DNA from: Digitaria exilis
Taxonomy: Eukaryota > Streptophyta > Magnoliopsida > Poales > Poaceae
Reading direction: 5' to 3'
NCBI GenBank assembly: GCA_015342445.1
Contig: JACEFO010002694.1
Location: 496,001 to 560,000 of the forward strand
Length of the DNA: 64,000 bases
Shown here: positions 45,504 through 56,400 of the stretch, piece after piece
Layout of the letters: each line of letters starts with the position of its first letter
How positions within the stretch are numbered: position 1 is the stretch's first letter
Position numbers and translations under genes: made by a program
Notes under the pieces: generated by a model
What the model was told of the DNA's origin: nothing
The model's database searches: none
The model's input: the letters and a program-made list of their open reading frames with translations, nothing else

Positions 45504-48500
45504 ATGGCCACCTTCAGCGCCTCCATCGTCACCAAGTTCGAGGCAGGCGCCTCCTTCATCTTCGGCTCCTGGCTTTGCATTGCAAACCAGGAAGGCGAAC
45601 TCCAACACCACTTGCGCGACGAGGCGGCTGCACCAGCTTTGCCACGCGCGCAGACCGCCCCGCAAAGATTTCGGAAGACTCCAAATTCCGACACGATCTC
45701 TGGATCGTATCCTACTCGGAGGAGTACGTGGCGCCCGAAGCAGATTCAATCCCGGGCAGACCACGACAACCCAACCCTTACCAAGGGGCAGGATCAAGCC
45801 ACGTATCCAAGACTCCCCGGCGGACTCCGGATCACTTCCGAGTTCCGCCAGGGTTCAACGATCAGGACCGTGACAGCAACCCCGCGGGTATCCAGGAACC
45901 CTGGCTACAACCCCCGCGGGACGAAGACTTCATCACGTGGATCGCGTGCATCTCAGTTTCCCTTCGGGTTAACAAACTCAGCCGCGGTCCACCAGAAGCA
46001 CCTGAAGAAGAAGGTTCCCCAACCCCGCGGAGCAACCTCAGATCTTGTCATGACCACAACTCCCTCGGGGGTTATCGTTCATTGGCCTGACATGGATCCC
46101 GAGGCGGCTCTGTTCGAAGCAAACGTACCTTCCACGGTACGGGGCATTCTACCTCTGCTTCCTTTCCAAGAAGGCAGAGAGCTCCCTGCTGCCACGGGTA
46201 GCAGAAGAACCGGGCCTAGCGACCCTGGTCGCCAGTTCTGCGTGCTCCTCAATGAGCACAGCGACGAAGAAGTTGTCTCCGACGACGCTCCAACAGAGGA
46301 AGGGGAAACCGACGCAGACCGGGAACTCCGTATCGAGCGCAACCGCAACCGCGCACTCCGACGTCGCTTCATCAAGAAGAAAAATCTCAACTCGGAGTTC
46401 GACAAGCAAGACATCTTCAACTCCCCTGTTGCCAACATCTTGTTCGGGGTCAGCGTCTTCGAAGGGTTCCAAACAACCTCTGAGATCAACCTCGCTAAGG
46501 CTCGCCTAGAAGCCGCAGCCGTCATGGTCGATCGCCTGGATGGAGGCCGCTCCTCCTCCAAAAGCAAGAGTTCTTCGCGCCAGCAAGCACCGTCAGCCAA
46601 GCGTCAGAGCAGTCACTATGGCAGCTCCGCCGGCCAAACCAAGGACAAGAACAGGCCTCGCGAAGAACCCCGCCGCCCTCGCGAGGAACCTCCTAGGTCC
46701 CAGCGTCGCGAAGAACCCCGTCCAGCTCGCTCTCATAACACACCCAACGACGCCCGCAACGACATCATCCGGATCAGAGAGGGAAGAGCTACCTCCCACG
46801 TTGCGGATTCTGCAGGAAGATGCGGCGTCCCCAATCCTGATGCCCTGCCATGCTACACACGCGCCATCCGCGTCAGCTCCTTCCCGCGGAAGTTCAAGCC
46901 GCCAGGCATCACCAGCTTCGACGGGAAGCAAGATCCAAACATCTGGCTACGCAGATACTCCTCTGCAATCGAAGCATCAGGGGGCGACGACATCTCAAAG
47001 ATGCTCTACTTCCCAGTTGCGATGGAGCAGGGTCCTCTCACCTGGCTCGAGTCCCTCCATCCAGACTCCATCGACAGCTGGCACGCGCTGAAGAAGGCTT
47101 TCGTCTCCAACTACCAGGGTTCTTTCGAGCGCCCTGGCAGCAAATATGAACTCCGCGCGTGCAAACAGAAGCCAGACGAGTCCCTGCGCGACTACAACAG
47201 GCGGTTCTTCGCCATCAAGGCATCCTGCGTCCCCATCCCCGACTCAGAAGTCATCGACTACTTTCAAGAAGGGATGACTGACCGCACCCTCTTCCGTGAC
47301 TTCGGTCACAACCGTCCTCGCGACCTCGAGGAATTTCGCGCACTGGTGTCCAATTGGATGGACACCGATGATCAAGAACGGGAGCGCTACGGCAAGAGAC
47401 CCAACAACCCTGGTCGCAAGAACCAGGAGGACAGCAGGGATCAGCCGCGCGACTCCTTCCAACGCAACGGCAACAACCCACGGAAGCGACCACACAACAC
47501 GGTCGCAACCGTCCAGACCGTCCGCTCCGCCAAATCTGCGCAGCAACGAAGGGAAGAGTTCAACAAACTTCTCAAGAAGCGCTGCCCTTACCACCTCGAC
47601 AGCAAGCACACCATGGGCGAGTGCGTACTCCTCCGGGAGACGTTCAGCACCCCCAACAAGAAGCAGAAGTCGGGTGGCGACGGAGACGACGAACACGACA
47701 AGGGAGACAGCGGTTTCCCAGACATCAACAACACTGTCAACGTCATCTTCGGAGGCATGGCAGTCAGCGACACCTCGCGCAACCGCAAGAATGCAAGGCG
47801 CGAGGCATACGCAGCAGAACCAGCGGTGGTTACACCGCTACGGTGGTCTGACACCACCATCACCTGGTACCGAGAAGATCAGTGGGCCGAGATCACCTCT
47901 CCTGGACGATATCCGCTCGTCCTCGAGACTGTGGTAGCAAACAGCAGGCTCACCAAGGTCCTGATCGACGGAGGCAGTGGGCTCAACCTCATCTTCGCCA
48001 AGACGCTGAAGTCCATGGGCCTCGACATGAGTACGCTGCAGCCGGCGGATACTCCTTTCTACGGCATCGTGCCTGGAAAGGCCGCCATCCCCCTCGGGCA
48101 AATCACCTTGCCCGTCACGTACGGTACGTCATCCAATTACCGTACAGAGTTCATTAAGTTCGAAGTTGCAGACTTCGACACCTCCTACCACGCCATCCTC
48201 GGGCGACCAGCATTGGCCAAGTTCATGGCCATCCCCCACTACACCTACCTGGTGCTGAAGATGCCAGGGCCTCATGGCGTTCTCTCCCTTCGCGGTGATA
48301 TCAAGCGCTCCTACCTCTGCGACAAAGAAGCAGTGGAATACGCCGTCAGAGCCGCGTCCACCATAGATCGCCAGGAACTCCAACCCGCGGCTGCAGCCGT
48401 CATCGCAGAAGACGATGACGCCCCGACGCAGAAGAAGACACGGGCTATCAAGCCTGTGGAGAAGGTCGCAACAAAGACGATCGATCTCCAAACCGGAGAT

Positions 48501-48545
48501 CCATCAAAGACAGCCGTGATCGGCTCCAACCTCACTCCTGCATAG
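45504..48545 (+). CDS. C gag-protease
   Basis: A 1013-codon frame from ATG 45504 (MATFSASIVTKFEAG) to TAG 48543-48545. Residues 1-320 are a low-complexity, Arg/Pro-rich N-terminal extension. Capsid-like gag occupies about 455-640 (FKPPGITSFDGKQDPNIWL, FVSNYQGSFERPGSK). A zinc-knuckle variant CPYHLDSKHTMGEC is near residue 693, and the aspartic protease VLIDGGSGLNLIF near residue 820. The stop lies in the same frame as pol. In the family the codon is probably Gln, but readthrough of a UAG between gag-pro and pol cannot be excluded. No other break is seen. Confidence 0.93.
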   Translation: MATFSASIVTKFEAGASFIFGSWLCIANQEGELQHHLRDEAAAPALPRAQTAPQRFRKTPNSDTISGSYPTRRSTWRPKQIQSRADHDNPTLTKGQDQATYPRLPGGLRITSEFRQGSTIRTVTATPRVSRNPGYNPRGTKTSSRGSRASQFPFGLTNSAAVHQKHLKKKVPQPRGATSDLVMTTTPSGVIVHWPDMDPEAALFEANVPSTVRGILPLLPFQEGRELPAATGSRRTGPSDPGRQFCVLLNEHSDEEVVSDDAPTEEGETDADRELRIERNRNRALRRRFIKKKNLNSEFDKQDIFNSPVANILFGVSVFEGFQTTSEINLAKARLEAAAVMVDRLDGGRSSSKSKSSSRQQAPSAKRQSSHYGSSAGQTKDKNRPREEPRRPREEPPRSQRREEPRPARSHNTPNDARNDIIRIREGRATSHVADSAGRCGVPNPDALPCYTRAIRVSSFPRKFKPPGITSFDGKQDPNIWLRRYSSAIEASGGDDISKMLYFPVAMEQGPLTWLESLHPDSIDSWHALKKAFVSNYQGSFERPGSKYELRACKQKPDESLRDYNRRFFAIKASCVPIPDSEVIDYFQEGMTDRTLFRDFGHNRPRDLEEFRALVSNWMDTDDQERERYGKRPNNPGRKNQEDSRDQPRDSFQRNGNNPRKRPHNTVATVQTVRSAKSAQQRREEFNKLLKKRCPYHLDSKHTMGECVLLRETFSTPNKKQKSGGDGDDEHDKGDSGFPDINNTVNVIFGGMAVSDTSRNRKNARREAYAAEPAVVTPLRWSDTTITWYREDQWAEITSPGRYPLVLETVVANSRLTKVLIDGGSGLNLIFAKTLKSMGLDMSTLQPADTPFYGIVPGKAAIPLGQITLPVTYGTSSNYRTEFIKFEVADFDTSYHAILGRPALAKFMAIPHYTYLVLKMPGPHGVLSLRGDIKRSYLCDKEAVEYAVRAASTIDRQELQPAAAAVIAEDDDAPTQKKTRAIKPVEKVATKTIDLQTGDPSKTAVIGSNLTPA

Positions 48546-51500
48546 GAAAGCGCGCTCGTCGACTTCCTGCGAGCCCAGGCGGACATCTTTGCTACAAAGC
48601 CCTCCGACATGCCTGGAGTACCCAGAGAGTTGATCGAGCACAAGCTGGACCTCAACGAGAGCGCGAAGCCCAAGAAGCAGCGCCTCCGAAGATTCGCCAC
48701 AGAGCGTCGGGAAGCCATCAAGAAAGAGCTAGCTAAGTTATTAGCAGCCGGCTTCATTAAAGAAGTCTTCTATCCGGATTGGTTAGCCAACCCGGTTCTT
48801 GTAAGAAAAAAGAATTCAAATGAATGGAGAATGTGCGTTGATTATACTGATCTCAACAAGCACTGCAAGAAGGATCCCTTCGGGCTCCCTCGCATCGACC
48901 AAGTCATTGACAGCACCGCCGGGTGCACACTACTCTGTTTCCTCGATTGTTACTCAGGATATCATCAGATATCACTGAAAGAAGAGGATCAGATCAAAAC
49001 TTCGTTCATCACGCCATTTGGCGCATATTGTTATACAACCATGCCTTTTGGCTTGAAAAACGCAGGTGCCACATATCAGCGGGCTATACAGGGTTGTCTT
49101 CAAGAACAACTTCACCGAAATGTTGAAGCCTACGTCGATGATGTGGTAGTCAAGACAAGAAATCCCGAGGATCTCATCGCTGACCTCACCGAGACGTTCG
49201 ATAACTTACGCAAATGGCGCTGGAAGCTCAATCCCGCCAAGTGTGTTTTCGGCGTCCCATCTGGAAAGCTCCTCGGGTTCATTATCAGTGAACGCGGCAT
49301 TGAAGCAAATCCAGAGAAGATAGCAACCATCATGAACATGGAGCCGCCGACCACTGTTACGGATGTCATGAAGCTTACGGGCTGCATGGCTGCACTCAAC
49401 CGCTTTATCTCCAAACTGGGGGAACGCGGCACTGAGTTCTTCAAACTACTCAAGAAGCAAGACAGATTTCAGTGGACTCAAGAAGCTCAAGACGCCTTCG
49501 ACAAGCTCAAGCTATTCTTGACTACGCCTCCTGTGCTCACTGCACCGCTCCCGGGCGAAGATCTCTTGCTCTATATTACAGCAACCACCAATGTCGTCAG
49601 CGCCGCTATTGTCGTTGAACGCGACGAGGAAGGCCATCTTCAGAAAATTCAACGGCCTGTGTACTTTGTGAGCGAAGTCCTCTCGGACTCCAAAACCAGG
49701 TACCCTCATGTTCAAAAAATTCTATATGCTGTCTTAATGACATCCAGAAAACTGTGGCATTATTTCGACACCTACAAGATCGTCGTGGTTACTGGTTATC
49801 CTATTGGCGAGATTCTCCACAATCAAGACGCTACAGGGCGTATCGCCAAATGGGCTGTTGAGCTCGGAACATACAGCATCGAGTTCCGTTCTCGCACGGC
49901 CATGAAGTCTCAAGTCCTTACTGATTTCATATCGGAATGGACCGAGCACAATCTCCCAGTCGCCACCACCAAGCCTGAGCATTGGATCATGTATTTCGAC
50001 GGGTCACTCAAGCTGGAAGGCGGAGGCGCTGGAGTTCTGTTGATCTCACCTCGAGGGGATCAACTCAAGTATGTTCTGCAGATTCAGTTTGCTGTCACCA
50101 ACAACGCTGCAGAATACGAAGCACTTCTTCACGGCCTGAAGATGGCCATTACTCTTAGTATCAAGCGTCTGCTGGTATATGGGGACTCCATGTTGGTCAT
50201 CAAACAAGTCAATAAGGACTGGAATCGCAACCATGAAGACATGGACGCGTACTGTGAAGAAGTCCGGAAACTGGAAAAAAACTTCCTCGGCATTGAATTT
50301 CATCATGTCGAGCGAGATTACAACGTCGCTGCAGACGTCCTATCAAAGCTGGGTTCTTCCAGAGCAGAGGTGCCCAGCGGGGTGTTCGTCAATGAACTCT
50401 CCAAGCCATCAATTTCTGCAGCGGTACCTCCTGATGCTGCAATATCAGCTCCCAAGGTTATGCTCATCGACGCCACTTGGAGTGCTCCGATTATAGACTA
50501 CATCTTGCACGACAAACTTCCCGCCGAGAAGGCAGATGCTCAACAAATTGTCCGCCGTAGCAAGTCCTATGTTATAATCGGCGCTACATTGTACCGACGT
50601 GGTGCACGCTCTGGCGCATTGATGAAATGCGTCTCACAGCAAGAAGGAGTCAACATCCTGGAGGAAATTCATGCAGGAGAATGTGGCAATCATGCAGCTT
50701 CCCGCACCATTGTAGGCAAAGCCTTCCGTGCCGGGTTCTATTGGCCTACAGCTCTACACGACGCTGAGGAAATTGTTCGTCACTGCAAGGGTTGTCAATA
50801 CTTCGCTCATCATTCACATCAGCCTGCCCACAAGATCAAATTGATACCTCCATCATGGCCATTCGCATGCTGGGGGCTTGATATGATTGGGAAACTACCC
50901 AGGGCACCTGGTGGATTCGAATATTGCTTCGTCGCAATCGACAAATTTACAAAGTGGATAGAAGTCTTTCCGGTTGTCAAGCCAACCTCTCAGAAAGCAG
51001 TCCAATTTCTCCAAGAATTGATTCTTCGCTTCGGGATACCACACCAAATCATCACAGATTTGGGTACCACCTTCACTGGCAACAAGTTCTGGGACTATTG
51101 TGAAGACCGTAGCATCGAGGTATCCTACGCCTCGGTTGCTCATCCTCGTGCCAATGGACAAGTTGAAAGAGCCAATGGCATGCTCCTCGATGGACTTAAA
51201 GCTCGCATGGAACGAACCCTGAAGAAAGCAGAAGGCCGGTGGATGAAAGAACTCTTTCCAGTTGTCTGGGGCCTACGATCTCAACCCAGCAAAGCTACAG
51301 GGCAATCCCCCTTCTTCCTGGTGTATGGATCAGAGGCCGTCCTACCTGTTGATGTCATGCACGGCGCTCCTCGTGTCGAGGAGTTCCAAGAAGCCATGGC
51401 GGATAAACACCGGATGCTGGAAGTCGATACGGCTGAAGAAGCACGATTGGCGGCCTTGTTACACAATGCTGCATATCTTCAGGGGATCCGCAGATTCCAT

Positions 51501-51716
51501 GACAAAAATGTGAAAACAAGATCATTCCAGATTGGCGAACTGGTGCTACGTCGCATCCAGAATACAGCCGGTCACTGCAAGCTTACTTCACCCTGGGATG
51601 GTCCGTTTATTGTTTCCAAGGTACTCAAACCAGGCACCTACAGACTTCAAACAGAAGATGGTGTGGATTTACCAAATCTTTGGAATATAGAACATCTACG
51701 CAAATTCTACGCGTAG
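48546..51716 (+). CDS. C pol: RT, RNase H, archaeal-type RNase H, integrase
   Basis: An unbroken frame in phase with gag-pro, first internal ATG at 48609. RT has MPFGLKNAGATYQRA and the YVDDVVV active site (49131). The ancestral RNase H follows (about 49500-49900), then a second RNase H (MYFDGSLKLEGGGAGVLL, about 49988-50350). Two RNase H domains are a hallmark of the Tat lineage. Integrase has the HHCC finger (50668-50800) and catalytic residues in LDMIGKLPRAP, ITDLGTTF and GQVERANG. It ends with a Tyr-Ala before TAG 51714-51716, and there is no chromodomain. Needs readthrough or an upstream start for synthesis as it stands. Confidence 0.94.
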   Translation, partial: ESALVDFLRAQADIFATKPSDMPGVPRELIEHKLDLNESAKPKKQRLRRFATERREAIKKELAKLLAAGFIKEVFYPDWLANPVLVRKKNSNEWRMCVDYTDLNKHCKKDPFGLPRIDQVIDSTAGCTLLCFLDCYSGYHQISLKEEDQIKTSFITPFGAYCYTTMPFGLKNAGATYQRAIQGCLQEQLHRNVEAYVDDVVVKTRNPEDLIADLTETFDNLRKWRWKLNPAKCVFGVPSGKLLGFIISERGIEANPEKIATIMNMEPPTTVTDVMKLTGCMAALNRFISKLGERGTEFFKLLKKQDRFQWTQEAQDAFDKLKLFLTTPPVLTAPLPGEDLLLYITATTNVVSAAIVVERDEEGHLQKIQRPVYFVSEVLSDSKTRYPHVQKILYAVLMTSRKLWHYFDTYKIVVVTGYPIGEILHNQDATGRIAKWAVELGTYSIEFRSRTAMKSQVLTDFISEWTEHNLPVATTKPEHWIMYFDGSLKLEGGGAGVLLISPRGDQLKYVLQIQFAVTNNAAEYEALLHGLKMAITLSIKRLLVYGDSMLVIKQVNKDWNRNHEDMDAYCEEVRKLEKNFLGIEFHHVERDYNVAADVLSKLGSSRAEVPSGVFVNELSKPSISAAVPPDAAISAPKVMLIDATWSAPIIDYILHDKLPAEKADAQQIVRRSKSYVIIGATLYRRGARSGALMKCVSQQEGVNILEEIHAGECGNHAASRTIVGKAFRAGFYWPTALHDAEEIVRHCKGCQYFAHHSHQPAHKIKLIPPSWPFACWGLDMIGKLPRAPGGFEYCFVAIDKFTKWIEVFPVVKPTSQKAVQFLQELILRFGIPHQIITDLGTTFTGNKFWDYCEDRSIEVSYASVAHPRANGQVERANGMLLDGLKARMERTLKKAEGRWMKELFPVVWGLRSQPSKATGQSPFFLVYGSEAVLPVDVMHGAPRVEEFQEAMADKHRMLEVDTAEEARLAALLHNAAYLQGIRRFHDKNVKTRSFQIGELVLRRIQNTAGHCKLTSPWDGPFIVSKVLKPGTYRLQTEDGVDLPNLWNIEHLRKFYA

Positions 51717-52421
51717 CTCCTTCACCACAGCAGTGCTTTGGCACTACAGGAACCCAATGGCTTCGGCGTCCAGGGTTCTTCTGAAAACATTGCTCCGGCA
51801 ATATATGAGCTAATTGCTTTGGCATTACACGCTCCCTTGTACCGTTGTTTTGGCAACGAGATATATTTTAATAAAACTCCCTTTACTGGGTTGTTTATCT
51901 GTCTTTGTGACATTACTTCAAACTTCCGTGTTCTTCTCAGACTTGGAAGGTTTCTTTTACGTGCATTCGGAGCCTATACAAATGAGGTCTCTCCGGGTTC
52001 CTTCGGTGCCAAGAACGGATCTGTTCCTCCTATAAACATGAGGTCTCTCCGGGTTCCTTCGGGGCCAAGAACGGATCTGTTCCTCCTATTACACTACTCT
52101 GTGATAATTTTCAGCTTAAACGCTGCCGCTCCGTGGGTCTTACTGGGTTCTTGCTTCGGCAGACCATATACAGTTCGTTCCCAAGTATCCCCCTAGGGTA
52201 CATTTTTAAAAGATAGCTTATGCTATAAGAAATCTCCCTGGCTTCCTTTGGGTCCTTAACAGGGTTGTTTTTCAAGTTAAAATCTACTCCGCGTACATTT
52301 TGACTAAGTCCTGGTTCTTAACACAGCGACAACCCATGAATTCACAGAAATTCTTGGTTTTACTTCATAACATGGCAATAAATATATATTACATTGCATA
52401 TATTACAATAACATCTGTTTT
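51717..52421. other. C: spacer with a 56-bp tandem repeat
   Basis: A non-coding spacer between pol and the 3' end of the antisense gene. A unit beginning ATGAGGTCTCTCCGGG is present twice with period 56 (51982-52037 and 52038-52093), differing by a few bases. The remainder is T-rich with repeats of GTTCTT and CTGGG; I see no gene. Confidence 0.8.
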
Positions 52422-55400
52422 TTACAGCCTAAGGCTCTGAGCGATTGCCTCTGCAACCGGCTCGGCCTCTTGCTTCAGGTCCCTAAAAGCAGACTCTGTA
52501 CAGTTTGGCTCTGCGCCTTGAGCTAATGTACCTATGTCTACCTCCGGGTACCTGGACTTCACTACTGCGAGGACATGCACAAGACAAGCCTTCGAAGATC
52601 TCTTGATGTATGCCTTCAGCTGTCTTGGCATGGCCTTTAGGCGCTCCAGGAATGTTTGCGGCGCTGAAGGGTCTTCAGGAACCAGGGCTTTCACCACTGG
52701 GTTCGCTGCCTTCTCCAGCTGTGCGATCCGGTTCTGGGCTTCTGCCAGGTCATCGTCCGACTTCTTCATTGCTCGCAACTCTTCTTCGAGCTCAGACATC
52801 CTCCTGGCCGCCTGCTCGAGCTTCTCGTCCAGCACCTTCTTGTCTGCTAAGTGCTTCTGTGCTTGGACGAGATCTCTGGATAACCGATTGTTCTCCTCCT
52901 GAGCACTCTCCAGGTTCTTGGCAAGCTGCTTCTGCTGCTCGAGGATTTGAACTAGTTGTTCATCGGCATCCTTGCGCTGCTGGACCGCCACTCGGAGTTG
53001 TTCTTTAACGCCTTCATGATCAGCCGTGAGGGTCTTCAGCGCATCTTCATAACGGTTGGCCACATTGGACCAATCCGTCATCTTGCTCTGGGCTGTTGCA
53101 AGTTGTTGTTGTGCCCCTGCATACACAAGACAAAAGACAGAGTTGTTATTGAACACAGGCAAAGGACACAATAGTGCAAGACTTCGGTAGCAACAGAGTA
53201 CCTTTGAGCTCAGCTTTTGCCGCTGCAAGCTTCTTCTTCGCGTCCTCCTTCTCTGCGGCCAATTCCTTGGTCCGCAGGTGCAAGGTCCGGATCGTGTTGG
53301 CGTCTTCCGCCTCCTGGAGTTTGCGATCTTCGCGCTCACGCTCCAGCTCCTTGTGGAGACGGTCCGCCTTGGCGTGCATCAAGGAAATGTTGTGCAGATA
53401 TTCGGTCTTTTTCCTTGATGCTTCGCCAACAGCCTACAACAGAGTTGATTATATAAAATGTTCCATCAAGACTACAATACCAGGGTTGTTTTACTCACCT
53501 TGAAGTAGGCTACTGCCCTTTCGGCGTGGTACATTCCCCTGTCAATATGGTGTTCGTCCTCCTCCGCGTCCAGGATGTACTCGAAGGTCTGCGGATTTGG
53601 ATTGAACACGGGGTCGAAGCTACCGATGCGGAAGCTCCTACCCTCCTCTTCAGTTCCGGTACTCTGGGGTACCCTGGGGATTTCTTCTATCATTTGCTCT
53701 GGGGTTGTTTCTACAGTTTGCTTCCCCCTTGAGCACTCTGCTTTCGCCCCTGCCTGAGTTGTTACGGTAATACTCGGGGGCTGTGCAGAAGACTGATCAC
53801 GGCGTTCTTGCTCGGATTCTTCAATGACAGTGCCCGTGACCAGTTGCTCGATGCCCGCCAGCACCTCTGCTACTATCTCCTCGACTTGGGCTTCTGCTGG
53901 TGCTGGCGGGTCTACTGGCAGAGCTGCTTGCACTTCCGGCAGGGTTGTTTGTTTCTTGAACAACCCTGGGTTCTTCGGGCGCTGCGGCCTCTGGTTCTAC
54001 TGCCATGTGGTTCACCAAGGACTCTACTCTGGTTGTTACTGGAGTTTCTTCAACACTGGAAATGATGGAGTTTGTTAGTTCTCACAGTATACTACAACGG
54101 AATAATCAACAATATGGGATACTTACATGGTGGAAGGTCGCATGGGGATCTCTGGTTCCCCCAACGTGAACTCTTCTTCCACCTCTTGCCCTGCCGTCGA
54201 AGGTCCTGCTGGACAGGGTTCTTCAAGGATCGGTGTTGTTCCTTCGAACGGCGCGGAGGCAGGGTTGAAGATCTCATGCAGGATCTCTTCATCAGATAGT
54301 GCACGCCGCGCAGAGCTGCTTTGCTGCGGCATGCTGGTTCCAATTCCACCTAAGGCTATCCCCACTGCAGATGCTGATGTCCGGGGTTGTGGGGATACCT
54401 TTGCCCTTTCCTCTGGAACTGTCCTGGCACGGGGCTTGGGCATGGTACGTGCTTTCTTTGGCACTGGTGCTTGCGCTTCAGATGGCGCCGGCCTCTTGGA
54501 CCTTTCTCCTCCTCTGGAGGTCGCTCCTGCCTTGGCTTGGGCGTCTTCAGGGTCCTGTGGTTCAATTTTAATTGTTGGCTCGTCAGGCTCTTCAATTGTG
54601 GCTGGCTTGCTTGGGCGACCTTGTTCCCTTACCTTGGGATCCACACAGCGTGCTAATAGTGCTGCCTCCTCCGTGTTGCTTGGATCCAGAGGTGGCAGGC
54701 TTACATAAAGCGTGCGCCGGGCTTCATACTGTGATGACCAAGATGTTAGTCCACCATATATTTTCAACAATGCAGAAACGTATTCAGATAAGGAATTTAC
54801 CTCGGGTGTCATGGTAATTGCGGAAATTTCCGGTATCTCTGGAAATTGTTCATCATTGACCACCAAGAACTTCTTCACGAGTTGGCTCACTCTCTTCTCT
54901 GATAAGTCCCCGGTGGCATTCCTTGAGGGGTCTGTTTCCCCAGAGTACTTGTACCCTGGGTTACAGCGTTGTCTGCAGGGCTGAATCCTCCTCAGTAGGA
55001 ATGACCTAAAGACCCTGGCTCCTGTTAGGCCTTGTGCCTTAAGATCTCTGATCATGGTGAGCAGCTCCGGGATTTGAATTGCTTGATTTGTACCAACTGT
55101 TTCGCTCCAGTTCAGCTTCATCACTGGAGGATTCCCTGAGCGGCCTTGCAGCTGTGGTTGGTGATTCCATGCATAGAACCATTCCTTCTGCCAGTCCTTG
55201 AGGCTTTCCTTGGTTGTGTAATCCAAATATAATGGCCTCATGCCCTGGCGGAACTGGATCACTACCTTGCCAACCACTTGCAGTGGTCCACTGGAGGTCT
55301 TAACCCTAAATAGATGGCGGAACAGGGCAAAATGGGGGTCTATCCCTAGATATGCTTCGCACAGATGAATGAAAATGGATAGATTCAGCACGGAGTTGGG

Positions 55401-55766
55401 ATTCAGATGACAAAGTTCAATTCCATAAAACTGAAGGACACGGCGGAAGAAATCACATGTAGGCATGCCGAATCCAACTTCATAGAAGGCTTTCCATACC
55501 GTGATTTCCTCAGTTTCTTCAGTGGGGTATTCGTGCCCATAAGCGCACCTCCATTGGCTGATCTGTTGCGCGGGCAAGAACCCGTCTGCCTCTAGGGCCT
55601 TGATATGCTTCTCCTTCATGATACTGGTCGGCCAGTCGCTGATTGGATCTTCGATGCTGGCCATTCCCCCTGCAGGTGCTGCCTCCTCGGTCGTAACGAC
55701 CTGCTTCATTGCTTCCGCCTTCCTCTTCGAGCCCTTGCCGCGGCTGGAGCCTTCACCACCGGCCAT
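52422..55766 (-). CDS. C antisense gene: four-exon protein, 'putative gypsy type transposon' family
   Basis: Inferred exons on the minus strand: 55766-54127, 54055-53499, 53433-53202 and 53116-52422, with introns of 71, 65 and 85 nt. Donors are GTAAGT, GTGAGT and GTACTC; all acceptors end in AG. Exon 1 starts MAGGEGSSRGKGSKRK and carries a domain like the 'putative gypsy type transposon' family (PF04195, from memory): FGMPTCDFFRRVLQFYGIEL, IHLCEAYLGIDPHFALF. Exons 3-4 form a long coiled coil (DRLHKELEREREDR, LEQAARRMSELEEELRAM). Phases agree except for one apparent frameshift in exon 2 near 53960. Antisense extra ORFs at this place are known in Tat elements. Function unknown. Confidence 0.72.
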
Positions 55767-55863
55767 TGGAATCTTTTGAGATTTGGTGGGATTGGAACTA
55801 GGATCGAGGGAAGTTGTGGATGCTTGAGCGCAGTCTCTGGATTGCGCGAACTGCGATTGCGGC

Positions 55864-55921
55864 AAACCCTAGATCTGTTTCGCGAAAGCGTACGGATATG
55901 AGGGGTCGCGGGCGGTTTATA
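55864..55921 (-). promoter_or_regulatory. C antisense promoter: TATA box and telo-box
   Basis: On the minus strand a TATAAAC box (55915-55921, in context CCCATATAAACC) lies about 150 bp upstream of ATG 55766. Between them is AGGGTTT (55864-55870), a telo-box motif common in plant gene 5' UTRs. This suggests an autonomous promoter for the antisense gene. Inferred from sequence only. Confidence 0.5.
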
Positions 55922-56400
55922 TGGGCTTTTCGAAGCGGTTACTTCGGTAATTTTCACTTTTGGTCCTTTCTTGATCCTATATTTGAATTCGTTCAAATTT
56001 AGGCTCGGGGGCTGCGGATATATTTTCAGGAAATATTTTTCTGAAAGTTTTCGGCTTCAATTGATAAGTTTTTGAAGAATTTTACAAGACTTCGGGTTTC
56101 TTCGGAAATTGATTCTCTTTTGGTTCGGACTTCGAAAGAGCCTCGAATTTCTTCTTCAAAGATAAACGAGGCTCGGGGGCTGCCCAATTGGGCGCACCTA
56201 ATCGGTGCGCACCAATCCGAACTTCGAGAAGACTTATGAGCACATCATTACCTATTGAACAGCATGGTTGCAACTTCCAAGATCAAAGAACCCTGGCGGT
56301 CTCAAAGAACCCTGGCGGTTTCAAAAGAACTCTGGAGGACTTCAAAGAACTCTGTATTTTCAACAAGGCTATTCTTCAGGAGATAAGGTGCTCGGGGGCT
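55922..56400 (+). other. C: region before the 3' LTR, with polypurine tract
   Basis: CTCGGGGGCT occurs three times on the plus strand: 56004-56013, 56172-56181 and 56391-56400. The last copy touches the 3' LTR and is the working polypurine-like tract. A short duplication, AAAGAACCCTGGCGGT, lies at 56285-56320. No gene is seen. Confidence 0.75.
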
